From positions 124,001-188,000 of the forward strand of contig CAMCYI010000001.1 in NCBI GenBank assembly GCA_945883845.1: DNA of 64,000 bases, written 5' to 3'. This document shows, piece by piece, positions 44,034 to 52,665 of the stretch; positions within the stretch are counted from its first letter, which is position 1, and every line of letters begins with the position of its first letter. The position numbers and the translations under genes were made by a program. A model generated the notes under the pieces. It saw nothing but the letters and a program-made list of their open reading frames with translations, was not told where the DNA came from and did no database searches. The DNA is from Bacteriovorax stolpii (GTDB lineage Bacteria; Bdellovibrionota; Bacteriovoracia; Bacteriovoracales; Bacteriovoracaceae).

Positions 44034-45317
44034 TTAGCCTAAAGTCGGCAGAAGTTCAAAACACAAGATTGCGATAAAAGTTGGAAACAGTGCGCCTTTA
44101 AGGAGGCCAAGAGGCGAGATTCCGTCAGCACCAAAAGAATCTTTAAGAATTCCATAACCAGCTGGGTTTGGAGCATTGGCAATAACTGTTAAACCACCAC
44201 CCGTAACAGCACCCGCAACGAGGAAGTACTTAGCAGAGTCAGTGAGTTCAACGAGAGACCCGAGATAAGTGAGAGCGGCGTTATCAGTGATACCTGTGAG
44301 TGCAGTTGAACCGAAGTAAAGAACCTGATCAGACATTCCTGAGATCAATGGCTGTAACCACCATTTTTGCTCAGAACCAAGGACGATCAAACCTGCGAGG
44401 AAGAATCCAACCATCAAGGAAGCTTTCACCTGGACTTCATCCTGGAACTCACTGGTCACAGTTGTGAATCCAAGGAAAAACAAAAAGAGACCCATGAATA
44501 CAACCATGTGGTGGGCAGAAAGAACAACGAGAGCAAGGAATACAACGTGAATGAAAGTCACCCACACTGGAGGCAACATTTTTGTTCCATTGTCCGGGCG
44601 AAGCTGAAAGTCACCAGCGAGTTCTTTTTTAAACATGAATGCAATAACGATAGCTGAAATAATACAAGCGATAGCAGCTTTGTAACCGAATGCTCCTGCC
44701 ATATAGGCCATGCCCCAGCCCCATTTACCGGCAACCATCAACACTGGTGGCGCAGCAAAGTGAGTCAGTGTTCCGCCAATTGAAACGTTTACAAAAAGAA
44801 GACCGATCGTCGCGTACTTGAATTTTGTGCTCATCTCTTTATTTGAAAAAAAGTTTTTTAAGAGAATGATGGCAGTCACAGTCATAGCAGCTGGCTCGGT
44901 GATGAATGATCCAAGAAGAGGACCAACAACGAGAGCTGTGAAGTAAAACGCCATCTTGCGTGGAAGAGGAATGAGTTTGGAAATCATCACGATGATTTTT
45001 TCGGCAAGCTTAATCACTGGACGTGTTCCGGCCATGGCCATAATCACAAAAACAAAACCAGGCTCTGTGAAATTCATCGATTCAAGATAAGTAACTGGAG
45101 CGCTGACACCACTGAGCGCCATCATGATCATGAGAAAAACAAAGGCCCACATACCGAAAACAGCTTCAACTTCGGCCATGAAATGCCAAAAGTTCTCGCC
45201 CATCGAGCCTTCAGGATAATGATGTGCAATGGCAGCAAACTTGCTCACCAGGAACGTGTGGATGATAGCAATGGCGAAAATAGCCGTTGCAACCACCTGG
45301 ATAGTAGTAGGATTCAT
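44034..45317 (-). CDS. Putative Na+/H+ antiporter (PF07399-type)
   Basis: 427 residues with about 11-12 membrane segments. Recognisable pieces of the family: GTRPVIKLAEKI, TALVVGPLLGSFITEPAAMTV, NVSIGGTLTHFAAPPVLM and GITDNAALTYLGSL. A charged EPAAM/THFAAPP pair in membrane segments fits cation antiport. Next to kup, it suggests joint monovalent-cation and pH control. A GGGGAA ribosome site precedes the ATG. Confidence 0.8.
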   Translation of the reverse strand: MNPTTIQVVATAIFAIAIIHTFLVSKFAAIAHHYPEGSMGENFWHFMAEVEAVFGMWAFVFLMIMMALSGVSAPVTYLESMNFTEPGFVFVIMAMAGTRPVIKLAEKIIVMISKLIPLPRKMAFYFTALVVGPLLGSFITEPAAMTVTAIILLKNFFSNKEMSTKFKYATIGLLFVNVSIGGTLTHFAAPPVLMVAGKWGWGMAYMAGAFGYKAAIACIISAIVIAFMFKKELAGDFQLRPDNGTKMLPPVWVTFIHVVFLALVVLSAHHMVVFMGLFLFFLGFTTVTSEFQDEVQVKASLMVGFFLAGLIVLGSEQKWWLQPLISGMSDQVLYFGSTALTGITDNAALTYLGSLVELTDSAKYFLVAGAVTGGGLTVIANAPNPAGYGILKDSFGADGISPLGLLKGALFPTFIAILCFELLPTLG

Positions 45318-45391
45318 TCTTTCCCCTTTTGGAAATTAAACGTGTTTCTCATAGTTTAAAGGGAAAAGTAATTTGGTGGGAAAAAAAATGA

Positions 45392-45640
45392 CTAACCGTT
45401 CTTACCGATCGAGTTCACCGGACAAGCATCCATCTGCTCAACACACAAACTGATTTCGTCAGGAGTTGTCGGCTGCTTTTTTATATAGGCATTTCCACAG
45501 TCATCTTCAGCGAAAAATTCCGGAGCACCAGAGTAACAAACGTTACACGCAATACAGCCCTCTCCCCCGTCGTCATCGGGATCCGTGCAGTAGAAGGCAC
45601 CAGGAAGATTTTTAGGATGTTTGTTTTTTACGTTCGCCAT
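45392..45640 (-). CDS. Small ferredoxin
   Basis: 82 residues from the ATG at 45640 (an upstream ATG at 45682 adds 14 residues without a better ribosome site). GCIACNVCYSGAPEFF supplies three ligands (CxxCxxC) and DACPVNSI the fourth, so one [4Fe-4S] cluster. Similar to P. furiosus-type single-cluster ferredoxins. Partner unknown. Confidence 0.8.
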   Translation of the reverse strand: MANVKNKHPKNLPGAFYCTDPDDDGGEGCIACNVCYSGAPEFFAEDDCGNAYIKKQPTTPDEISLCVEQMDACPVNSIGKNG

Positions 45641-45707
45641 GGGGCCTATCATAGTGCTGCGGGTGAAAAGTATCAAGTACATCGCACATCTTTGCTTCGC
45701 ATCATTT

Positions 45708-45737
45708 TTGACTTGAGTTCGAATCGTCTGGTAATTT
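45708..45737 (+). promoter_or_regulatory. Candidate promoter for phosphohexomutase-queC
   Basis: TTGACT (45708-45713) and TAATTT (45732-45737) are 18 bases apart, 30 bases before the mutase ATG. Confidence 0.4.
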
Positions 45738-45767
45738 CAGGAGTCGAAAAAATTCGAAGGGAAATAT

Positions 45768-47531
45768 ATGGACCAAAAAATACTCGATCGCGCACAGGCC
45801 TGGGGCAGGAACACATATTTTAGTGAAACTGATCGCAGCGAGATCACCCAGCTTCTGAATGATCTGACTAAGAACGGAGCAGAACTCAACGAGAGATTTT
45901 ATCGTGATCTCGAGTTCGGTACAGGCGGTCTTCGTGCCCCTATGGGCATGGGCCAGAATAGAATGAATAAGTATAACGTCCGTCGTGCGACTCAGGCACT
46001 TGCGAACACCATCATCAAGCATTTCGGTGGTGGATCCGCCGTCATCTCGTACGATTCAAGAAACAGTTCAAAAGATTTTGCACTCGAGGCAGCCGGCGTT
46101 TTTGCGGCCAATGGAATCAAAGCGTACGTCTTCAATGCATTGACGCCGACTCCGATGCTGTCGTTTGCAGTACGCCACTATAAAGCTCAGGGCGGAATCA
46201 TGATTACCGCGAGCCACAATCCTCCCATCTACAATGGCTACAAAGCATTCTGGAATGATGGTGCCCAGGTCGTTCCCCCGATGGATAAAGAAATCATCGA
46301 CGCCTACAACGGTCTCACAGACTGGAACATGGTGAAGTACATGGGCTTCGAAGAAGCTCAGAAAAAGAATCTCGCTCAATGGACGGACACCGAAGTCGAC
46401 AACGCTTTTTATAAAGTGATCGAAGAGAAAGTGATCCAGGACCTCGACATGTGCAAGAAGCACGGTTCGGAATTATCTATCGTGTACACGGCACTTCATG
46501 GCACAGGACAGGTTCCATGTGTCGAGACAGCAAAACGCCTGGGCTTTTCAAAATTTTACAGCATTCCTGAGCAGGCACAGCCGGATGGAAACTTCCCGAC
46601 TGTTAAATCACCGAATCCGGAAGATCCAAAAGCTCTCGCGATGGCCGTGGATTATATGTTGAAGAATAATGGCGACATTGTTTATGGGACAGATCCTGAT
46701 GGAGATCGTCTCGGTCTCGTTGTGAACGATCACGGCAAGCCCGCCTACCTGAATGGAAATCAGATTGGTGCCCTGATGCTCTATTATCTTTTCAAAACGA
46801 AGGCTGACAAGAAAACTCTGCCTGCAAATCCACTCGTTTTGAAATCCATTGTGACCTCTCCAATTCAGAATGCCATCGTCGAACACTTCGGCGGCAAGGT
46901 CGAAGATACTCTTACTGGCTTCAAGTGGATGGCAGCGCGGATTCGTGAACACGAAGAACAGAAGACAGGACAGAATTTTGTTTTCGCTTCTGAGGAGTCT
47001 TTTGGTTATATGCCCCACAAAGAATCACGCGATAAAGATGGCGTGAGTTCGATGGCCTTGATGTCCGAAATCGCTCTTCACTTCAAACTTAAACAAATGA
47101 ATCTCGTTGAGGCACTGGATGAGATCTATGAGAAGTTCGGATTTTTCCATGAATCCCTTCTTTCACGTGATTACGAAGGTATCGAAGGCGGGAAGAAGAT
47201 TGCCAGAATCATGGAGCACTTCCGTAAATATCCAGAGTCTCACTTTGCGAGCGAAGAGATCGTTGCGAAAGAAGATTACGAAACTTCGGTGTTCACCGAT
47301 TTAAAATCAAAAAATACCCGGTTCATTGCCCTTCCTAAAAGTAATGTCCTTAGTTTCACCTTCGCCAGCGGGAACCGCGTGTTCCTTCGTCCTTCAGGGA
47401 CTGAGCCCAAGATCAAGTTCTACACGATGGTACGTGAAACTGAAGGAAGCCTGATGGAGAAGAAAGCTTCTGCCCTCAAAAAAGTTAAACTCATCGAAGA
47501 GCGGATTGCAGAAGTTTGCGAGAAGGCATAA
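45768..47531 (+). CDS. Phospho-sugar mutase (phosphoglucomutase/phosphomannomutase)
   Basis: 587 residues, alpha-D-phosphohexomutase family, PgcA-like length. Active-site serine loop ITASHNPPIYNGYK near residue 145, metal loop GTDPDGDRLG near 305, sugar loop ASEESFGY near 405, phosphate loop RPSGTEPKIKFY near 545. It interconverts hexose 1- and 6-phosphates. The stop overlaps the queC start by one base. Confidence 0.92.
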   Translation: MDQKILDRAQAWGRNTYFSETDRSEITQLLNDLTKNGAELNERFYRDLEFGTGGLRAPMGMGQNRMNKYNVRRATQALANTIIKHFGGGSAVISYDSRNSSKDFALEAAGVFAANGIKAYVFNALTPTPMLSFAVRHYKAQGGIMITASHNPPIYNGYKAFWNDGAQVVPPMDKEIIDAYNGLTDWNMVKYMGFEEAQKKNLAQWTDTEVDNAFYKVIEEKVIQDLDMCKKHGSELSIVYTALHGTGQVPCVETAKRLGFSKFYSIPEQAQPDGNFPTVKSPNPEDPKALAMAVDYMLKNNGDIVYGTDPDGDRLGLVVNDHGKPAYLNGNQIGALMLYYLFKTKADKKTLPANPLVLKSIVTSPIQNAIVEHFGGKVEDTLTGFKWMAARIREHEEQKTGQNFVFASEESFGYMPHKESRDKDGVSSMALMSEIALHFKLKQMNLVEALDEIYEKFGFFHESLLSRDYEGIEGGKKIARIMEHFRKYPESHFASEEIVAKEDYETSVFTDLKSKNTRFIALPKSNVLSFTFASGNRVFLRPSGTEPKIKFYTMVRETEGSLMEKKASALKKVKLIEERIAEVCEKA

Positions 47532-48199
47532 TGACGAAATCGATTGTACTCTTGAGCGGTGGAATGGACTCACTTGTCTGCGCTGGGCTTGCCTGTCGTG
47601 ATGAAAAAGACGTTTCTTTTGTTCACATGAATTATGGCCAGAAGACTTCAGTTCGCGAAAGAAAATCCTTCGATGCGATTGCTGATCACTACAAGATTCC
47701 TGCCGAGAAAAGGAAAGTTATTGATATGACTTTCCTGAAGCAGATTGGTGGCAGCTCACTCACTGACGACGCCATCACTGTCAAAGATTACAAAGGTGAT
47801 TCAGACATCATACCGGACTCCTACGTACCTTTTAGAAATTCCATTATTCTCTCGCTTGCCGTTTCCTGGGCAGAAAGAATTTCCGCTCAGAAACTTTATA
47901 TCGGTGCAAACTATGAAGATTCTCCCGGATATCCTGACTGCAGACCTTCCTATTATGATGCTTTTAATAAAGTGATCAAGGAAGGAACCAAATCAGCGGA
48001 CATCACTATCCTGACCCCGGTGATTTCCATGAAGAAAAAAGAAATCGTGATGAAGGGCCAGGAGCTCCAGGTTCCGTGGCACTTAAGCTGGTCCTGTTAC
48101 CAGAGTTCAGACCGCTCCTGTGGAGTCTGTGATTCCTGTGCGCTTCGGTTAAGAGGATTTAAAGAAGCCGGTATTGTTGACCCGATCGAATATAAATAG
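47531..48199 (+). CDS. queC: 7-cyano-7-deazaguanine synthase QueC
   Basis: 222 residues from the ATG at 47531, which overlaps the mutase TAA (TAATG). PP-loop SGGMDSLVCA near residue 9 and the Zn-binding CGVCDSCALR near the end. It makes preQ0 from carboxydeazaguanine, an early step of queuosine synthesis; queG in this window performs the last. Confidence 0.95.
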   Translation: MTKSIVLLSGGMDSLVCAGLACRDEKDVSFVHMNYGQKTSVRERKSFDAIADHYKIPAEKRKVIDMTFLKQIGGSSLTDDAITVKDYKGDSDIIPDSYVPFRNSIILSLAVSWAERISAQKLYIGANYEDSPGYPDCRPSYYDAFNKVIKEGTKSADITILTPVISMKKKEIVMKGQELQVPWHLSWSCYQSSDRSCGVCDSCALRLRGFKEAGIVDPIEYK

Positions 48200-48222
48200 A
48201 TAACCCAAGCCAAGGAGTGCTT

Positions 48223-48522
48223 ATGAAAACGTTGATTCTTGCTTCTCTACTTTGTCTTTCTCATTCGGCTGTAGCTGAGGATATGGCGGCTAAGCCATTT
48301 GATGAACATAAAAAAATGATGATCGAGAATCTCGAACTTCGAACGGCGCACCTACAGGCAGCGAAGGCCTGCGCTGAAGCGGCGAAGACTCGTGAAGATC
48401 TCAAGCAGTGCCACATGGATCTCAAATCTAAAAGAGCGAGCATGAAACAGGCGAATCAATCAAAGCGAGAGGCGATGAAGACTGAAAGACAGGCACGTAA
48501 GGCGAACAAGAAAGCTCAGTAA
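48223..48522 (+). CDS. Small exported helical protein
   Basis: 99 residues from the ATG at 48223, preceded by AAGGAG (an in-frame GTG at 48217 is inside that ribosome site). Signal peptide ends AVAED. The mature part is a single charged helix rich in Ala, Lys, Glu and Met with two Cys (KACAEAA, KQCHMD). Similar small exported Lys/Ala/Met-rich proteins in this group are uncharacterised. Confidence 0.65.
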   Translation: MKTLILASLLCLSHSAVAEDMAAKPFDEHKKMMIENLELRTAHLQAAKACAEAAKTREDLKQCHMDLKSKRASMKQANQSKREAMKTERQARKANKKAQ

Positions 48523-48529
48523 CGATTCT

Positions 48530-48564
48530 CAAGGGCGAAGCTTCGTGCTTTGCCCTTGCTTTTA
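48530..48564 (+). terminator. Terminator after the small exported helical protein
   Basis: CAAGGGCGAAGC and GCTTTGCCCTTG pair (one G-T) around TTCGT, followed by C and four T. Confidence 0.75.
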
Positions 48565-48624
48565 AGAAAGTTCTTACTTGTAGCATGCAATACTCGAGTC
48601 AGACATCTTTTGAAGTGCAATAAT

Positions 48625-48657
48625 AAACACAGGACGGGAAAACCGGCCTGCGTTTTT
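48625..48657. terminator. Hairpin before the convergent lipoprotein stop
   Basis: AAACACAGGACGG and CCGGCCTGCGTTT pair with two mismatches around GAAAA, followed by T on the plus strand and preceded by AT-rich sequence. It likely separates convergent transcripts. Confidence 0.5.
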
Positions 48658-49078
48658 ATTGATAATAAAACTGATAAGACTGAAGCATTACATAGTTCGT
48701 ACCATGCTTCCCATACTGTAACTTTTTCGTCACAGTATGAGCACACTTGATGAATTCCTTATCAAGCTGAACTTCCTTTGAAGAAAATTCGAAGTATTCA
48801 GTTCTTCCGCGACCATTAACACCAACAACCAGACACGTATTAAACTCTTCCTTGCCCGTGCGAGCACGGTAGGCTTCGTAACATCCCTGCATAGTGGTCT
48901 GCGTTTCTTGAAGTGCAGCTGTGAGAGCTGGTGAGAAGAGGAATTTTTTAGATCTTTGATTTTTCTTGATGTAGTTCAGAGATTCGTTGGAACAGGTTTT
49001 TTCTGAGGAAAACTTGCGATCGGGAGTAGCACAAGACATTAACAATAGGCAGGACAGAACGAATGTTAAGAGTTTCAT
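48656..49078 (-). CDS. Small lipoprotein, paralog of 35967
   Basis: 140 residues, lipobox LMSC at 13-16. CSNESLNYIKKNQ, then MQGCYEAYRA, FNTCLVVGVNGRGRTEYFEFSSKE and ECAH-type Cys helix (IKCAHTV), the same order as the product of 35967-36401. Last gene of the dnaE operon; its ATG overlaps the HD-GYP gene stop by 4 bases. Function unknown. Confidence 0.65.
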   Translation of the reverse strand: MKLLTFVLSCLLLMSCATPDRKFSSEKTCSNESLNYIKKNQRSKKFLFSPALTAALQETQTTMQGCYEAYRARTGKEEFNTCLVVGVNGRGRTEYFEFSSKEVQLDKEFIKCAHTVTKKLQYGKHGTNYVMLQSYQFYYQ

Positions 49079-50448
49079 CTTTTCCTCACCTTCTCTAAAG
49101 CTTTGACGACCTTGCGAAAATTCACAAAGTCGAAACGACTATTACACTTGAGCAAATAGTCGTCCATAGTAGGCTCGTCATCTTTAAGAAAATAAAAGGT
49201 GAAGTCCGTAGCTACTATTAACAAGGCCGAGAGAGGTGAGATCTTTTCGGCCCGAAGCCCCAATGGGAAACCAGAACCGTCAGGTTGTTCGTGATGCTGT
49301 AAGGCCAGAGAAGAGGTATCCGGTGGGGCACCAGGAAAGTATCTTTTGATCAGATTGCCTGCATCTAACGGATGCGCGAGGAAAAGCTTCTGATCTTCCT
49401 CTGAAAGCGTATCTTTAATCTTCTCAAATGCCGCGAGGTTTGGGATTGAAAGAAGAGAAGGCCTCACCGCAAGAGTGATATCACTCAATACAGATGCATA
49501 AACTAATTTGTCGAGAGTTGTTTTGGAAATCCAGTCGAGCTGCTTGGCAAGTGCACAAGCAATGAGACTGGTGAGGTTCATTTTCTGAGTGAAGAATGCG
49601 TAGTCGTCTTGTTGGTCTTTAATACTTCTCAGAAAAGTATCGACTCTCGTGTCTTTTTCCACGATCGCGCGAATTCTCTTCACAGCTTCATCAATTGTGT
49701 CCCTGAAATCTTTATCAATGTGAACTTCTTCATCAATGCGCATGATCTTCTGCTCGAAGCGTTTCTGTGGCGTTTCGTTTGCTCCGCGAAGTACAAAGCG
49801 GAAATTATTGGCCTTGAGGAAAATATCAATCTGGTTATTGATCTGGCCGATAACCCAATCAGCTGTGTCGCGTTTCAGGTAAAGGTAATTGATACCTTTG
49901 GATTTATACTTCTTGATATCGAGGATATTCGTGTTGTCATCTTCGTTATAAATTTTAATGTATTTTTCAGAGCCGATCTTAATGTAGAGATTCTTATTGA
50001 TACCATCGAGGATGGAAAGGAAATCAATATCAATTCTGCAATAAGGAGACTCGTTCAAATAGGGTGTGGAAGCGAAAGTCTTCGAAGCTTCTTCAATCAG
50101 GCTGTGAGGAAGTGTTGATTCATCCATCAGCATGAGTTGGGGAATATTCTTTAACAGATCCTTACCCTCAGCTCTTACCTCATTCACGAGAACAATGATT
50201 CGGACATACTTAGAGTGATCTTTTAGATAACCGACGAAGTCTTCAAGGAGATAGGCGTTGGATGAGTAGTCGTAAACGATCATGCTGGGAACGAGTTCGA
50301 GGTTCTTTAGAAAAAGCAGCGCCTTCTCTTCTGACTCGAGTTCAGTTACATCAGTATGGAGTAAGGTCTCGAGAACAAACTTCAGAATCCCCCTCATGTA
50401 GGGAGAACTGGAGACGACAAGGAAGGGCAGTTTTTTTGCTTCAGACAT
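49075..50448 (-). CDS. Receiver-like protein with degenerate HD-GYP domain
   Basis: 457 residues. Residues 1-125 look like a response-regulator receiver (FLVVSSSPYMRGIL; the Asp of VYDYSS would be the acceptor, Asp60). The middle (135-215) may be a sensory or PilZ-like module. Residues 285-455 are HD-GYP: HHEQPDGSGFPLG at 385-397 is canonical, but the expected HD pair reads LSDIT (321-325) with Ser for His and no following Lys. It may bind rather than degrade cyclic-di-GMP. Start overlaps the CsgG-like gene stop (TAATG). Confidence 0.8.
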   Translation of the reverse strand: MSEAKKLPFLVVSSSPYMRGILKFVLETLLHTDVTELESEEKALLFLKNLELVPSMIVYDYSSNAYLLEDFVGYLKDHSKYVRIIVLVNEVRAEGKDLLKNIPQLMLMDESTLPHSLIEEASKTFASTPYLNESPYCRIDIDFLSILDGINKNLYIKIGSEKYIKIYNEDDNTNILDIKKYKSKGINYLYLKRDTADWVIGQINNQIDIFLKANNFRFVLRGANETPQKRFEQKIMRIDEEVHIDKDFRDTIDEAVKRIRAIVEKDTRVDTFLRSIKDQQDDYAFFTQKMNLTSLIACALAKQLDWISKTTLDKLVYASVLSDITLAVRPSLLSIPNLAAFEKIKDTLSEEDQKLFLAHPLDAGNLIKRYFPGAPPDTSSLALQHHEQPDGSGFPLGLRAEKISPLSALLIVATDFTFYFLKDDEPTMDDYLLKCNSRFDFVNFRKVVKALEKVRKR

Positions 50449-51377
50449 TAGTAGAGTTGGACAAAGTCCCCTTCGGTGACAGAGCCTCCGGAATGAAGGA
50501 TACAGATGGCACCATTCGGTTCAAAGTAGTCCACCACTTCCAGCGTCCCTTTGACTTCCCCTTGAGACATACCAATCATCGCTCCACTTTCCGGATCGAA
50601 GATTTCCTGTCCCTCAGTGATCACTTTTAAAATATCACCCATATTGATGCCAGAAACCCGGCCTGCGTTTACATAAATGCGTGTACCGATGATTTTCGCC
50701 ACTCGCCCTACCCAGTCCAGCTTGCTTCCGACTCTCACCAGGCGTGGAACGAACTTACGAACCGCAGTTTTGGCAGAATGTCTCAAAAGCTCCTGCCGGT
50801 AGGAGAGATTATCTTCATCTTCAGATTTGTAAAAACGAAGGTTATCATCTGAGATGTCGCCTACGACAACTTCTGAGAATAATTCTTTATTCGTCAGAAC
50901 ATCGTAGACTTTGATTTCCACACTCACTTCAGCGAGAGATTTTACTTTGCGGACAAATCCAATTTCATCACTTTTCTGGCGGACACGTGCTTCTTTGATG
51001 CGGCCAAAAACAACAATGTTCACGCCGGACATTTTTGCTTTTCGTGCGAGCTGAGCAAGTTTAATTCCGCCGCCTGCATAAATTTCTTTTGATGTTCCGA
51101 AAAAACTTTCAGCTTCAGGATCGATGATGAACTCACGTGACTTTGAAACTTCGCGACGAAACTCTTCAGTGGCAGTGATCGCTAGATCCTCATTACCAAG
51201 TGGAGTTTCGTTATAAAAAGTCAGGAGTGCAATTTTCTTTTTGATGGGATTGAATTCGGCGACGTGCTTGGTATTACCGCCTCGTCCAATGGGACGACGA
51301 CGAGTGATGGTGTCACATCCACTGAGTAAGAACAACACGGCCATGAAGGCCGGAACAGAAAAACGGAGAAATCCCAT
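50448..51377 (-). CDS. FlgT/CsgG-like lipoprotein
   Basis: 309 residues, lipobox LLSGC near 20. A CsgG-type region (KKIALLTFYNETPLG; helix; GVNIVVFGRIKEA) lies at about 45-200. The end (230-309) looks like the FlgT C-terminal domain: VGRVAKIIGTRIYVNAGR, GDILKV, and GDFVQLY. FlgT acts at the flagellar basal body in Vibrio; CsgG forms outer-membrane pores. Probably an outer-membrane-associated assembly factor. Sixteen bases after the gene upstream. Confidence 0.75.
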   Translation of the reverse strand: MGFLRFSVPAFMAVLFLLSGCDTITRRRPIGRGGNTKHVAEFNPIKKKIALLTFYNETPLGNEDLAITATEEFRREVSKSREFIIDPEAESFFGTSKEIYAGGGIKLAQLARKAKMSGVNIVVFGRIKEARVRQKSDEIGFVRKVKSLAEVSVEIKVYDVLTNKELFSEVVVGDISDDNLRFYKSEDEDNLSYRQELLRHSAKTAVRKFVPRLVRVGSKLDWVGRVAKIIGTRIYVNAGRVSGINMGDILKVITEGQEIFDPESGAMIGMSQGEVKGTLEVVDYFEPNGAICILHSGGSVTEGDFVQLY

Positions 51378-51393
51378 GTCAATCCTTCGAGAG

Positions 51394-52665
51394 TTACTCG
51401 CTCACCAGTTTCAGGACGTGCTGAACTCCGGTGAACTCATTTACAAGCTGATAGCTTGTAGATGATTTTAACTCTTTTAGTTTCGACAATAAATCACCAA
51501 ACGAATTTTCCTCACCCTGATAGTAACAAAGGACCTCTGCTTCATGGGGGCGGATCTTATCGAGCTTCACATCTAAACCCAACGAAGATCCTCGGGCTTT
51601 CATAAGATCTATCAAGGCCATGACATCACTGATGTTTTTATGACCGCGAATAATCAACCTTGTTACTCGGTTTAATTGTCCCTTCTTCAGGCCGCTTTCC
51701 AGGTCCTTAAAGTATGGGAGCGGTGATCTGTAGAGACGGCTGACCAAAGCAGAGTTCAGGGCCTTTTGATCGAGGTCACGCCAGTCCTTCTTTTCCGGAG
51801 GAAGGTTAAAACCCACCAAAGAGCGCTTCGTATCCACATCCAGAACCACTGCTTTTCCATCCCATTCAAAGAAACTTTCATTCAGCGAAGGATTGAACTG
51901 AGTGCGACGAACGTTCAATGAAACTTTAAGCCAGATGCCATGCTTGTACTCATTATCAACAACAGTAAGCTGGTCAGCAGACTTCTGTTCCCATTCCTCA
52001 TAAAAATTTCGACAGGCATTCTGGCAGATCGCCACTTCCTCCACCGACTCAGGAAGATTTTCACTGACCCATTTCAGCCACGACTGCGAAAGTGGATTGG
52101 CCATATTGTCTTCTCTTTCGAGACCAAGATCTTTCCAGTCAAACTGCGAAGGAGTGAGTTCGGTGATAATCCATAAGGTTGAATAAGGTTTTCTTTCATC
52201 GGAGATTATACGTTTGAGGAGTCGATTTAATTTTTGACGATCCAGAGTGACATCGATGACTGATTTAGGTCCGTCCTCTTTTGTGATCGTAGTGACCTGG
52301 TAAGACTGGATAGCATCAAGGATCCTTGAATACTTCTGAAACTCTTCCTCTTTGGTGGCGTCGAGATCGGTCAGAAATTTCTTCTTCGTTTCTTCATCCA
52401 GAGAAGCCACTCCATTGCCGAATTTTTCCTGAAGCTTTCGCTTCTGGAACTCCTGAAAATGAACAGCAAATTTCTCATCCAGCCTCTTTTTAAAATCTGC
52501 GTATGAGTAACCCAGTTCCTGTGAGAAGTGTTCCACTGCGAGAGTTCCCGCCTGAAAAAGATCCGTTCTTTTCTGGGAAGGAGTGACTTCCGCTTTGAAG
52601 ATCAGCTGTGCATGAACTTCAGTCAGGATCGAGAAACAGAAAGTGATGAGAAAAAAATATTTCAT
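51394..52665 (-). CDS. Exported protein of the dnaE operon
   Basis: 423 residues with signal peptide (ending EVHAQL). A first half of charged helices, then alternating strands and helices with AICQNACRNFYEEW and a C-terminal alpha/beta part that begins RVTRLIIRGHKN. No family recognised. The ATG overlaps the dnaE stop by 4 bases; the FlgT/CsgG-like lipoprotein follows. Likely acts with that lipoprotein at the envelope (inferred from gene order). Confidence 0.65.
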   Translation of the reverse strand: MKYFFLITFCFSILTEVHAQLIFKAEVTPSQKRTDLFQAGTLAVEHFSQELGYSYADFKKRLDEKFAVHFQEFQKRKLQEKFGNGVASLDEETKKKFLTDLDATKEEEFQKYSRILDAIQSYQVTTITKEDGPKSVIDVTLDRQKLNRLLKRIISDERKPYSTLWIITELTPSQFDWKDLGLEREDNMANPLSQSWLKWVSENLPESVEEVAICQNACRNFYEEWEQKSADQLTVVDNEYKHGIWLKVSLNVRRTQFNPSLNESFFEWDGKAVVLDVDTKRSLVGFNLPPEKKDWRDLDQKALNSALVSRLYRSPLPYFKDLESGLKKGQLNRVTRLIIRGHKNISDVMALIDLMKARGSSLGLDVKLDKIRPHEAEVLCYYQGEENSFGDLLSKLKELKSSTSYQLVNEFTGVQHVLKLVSE

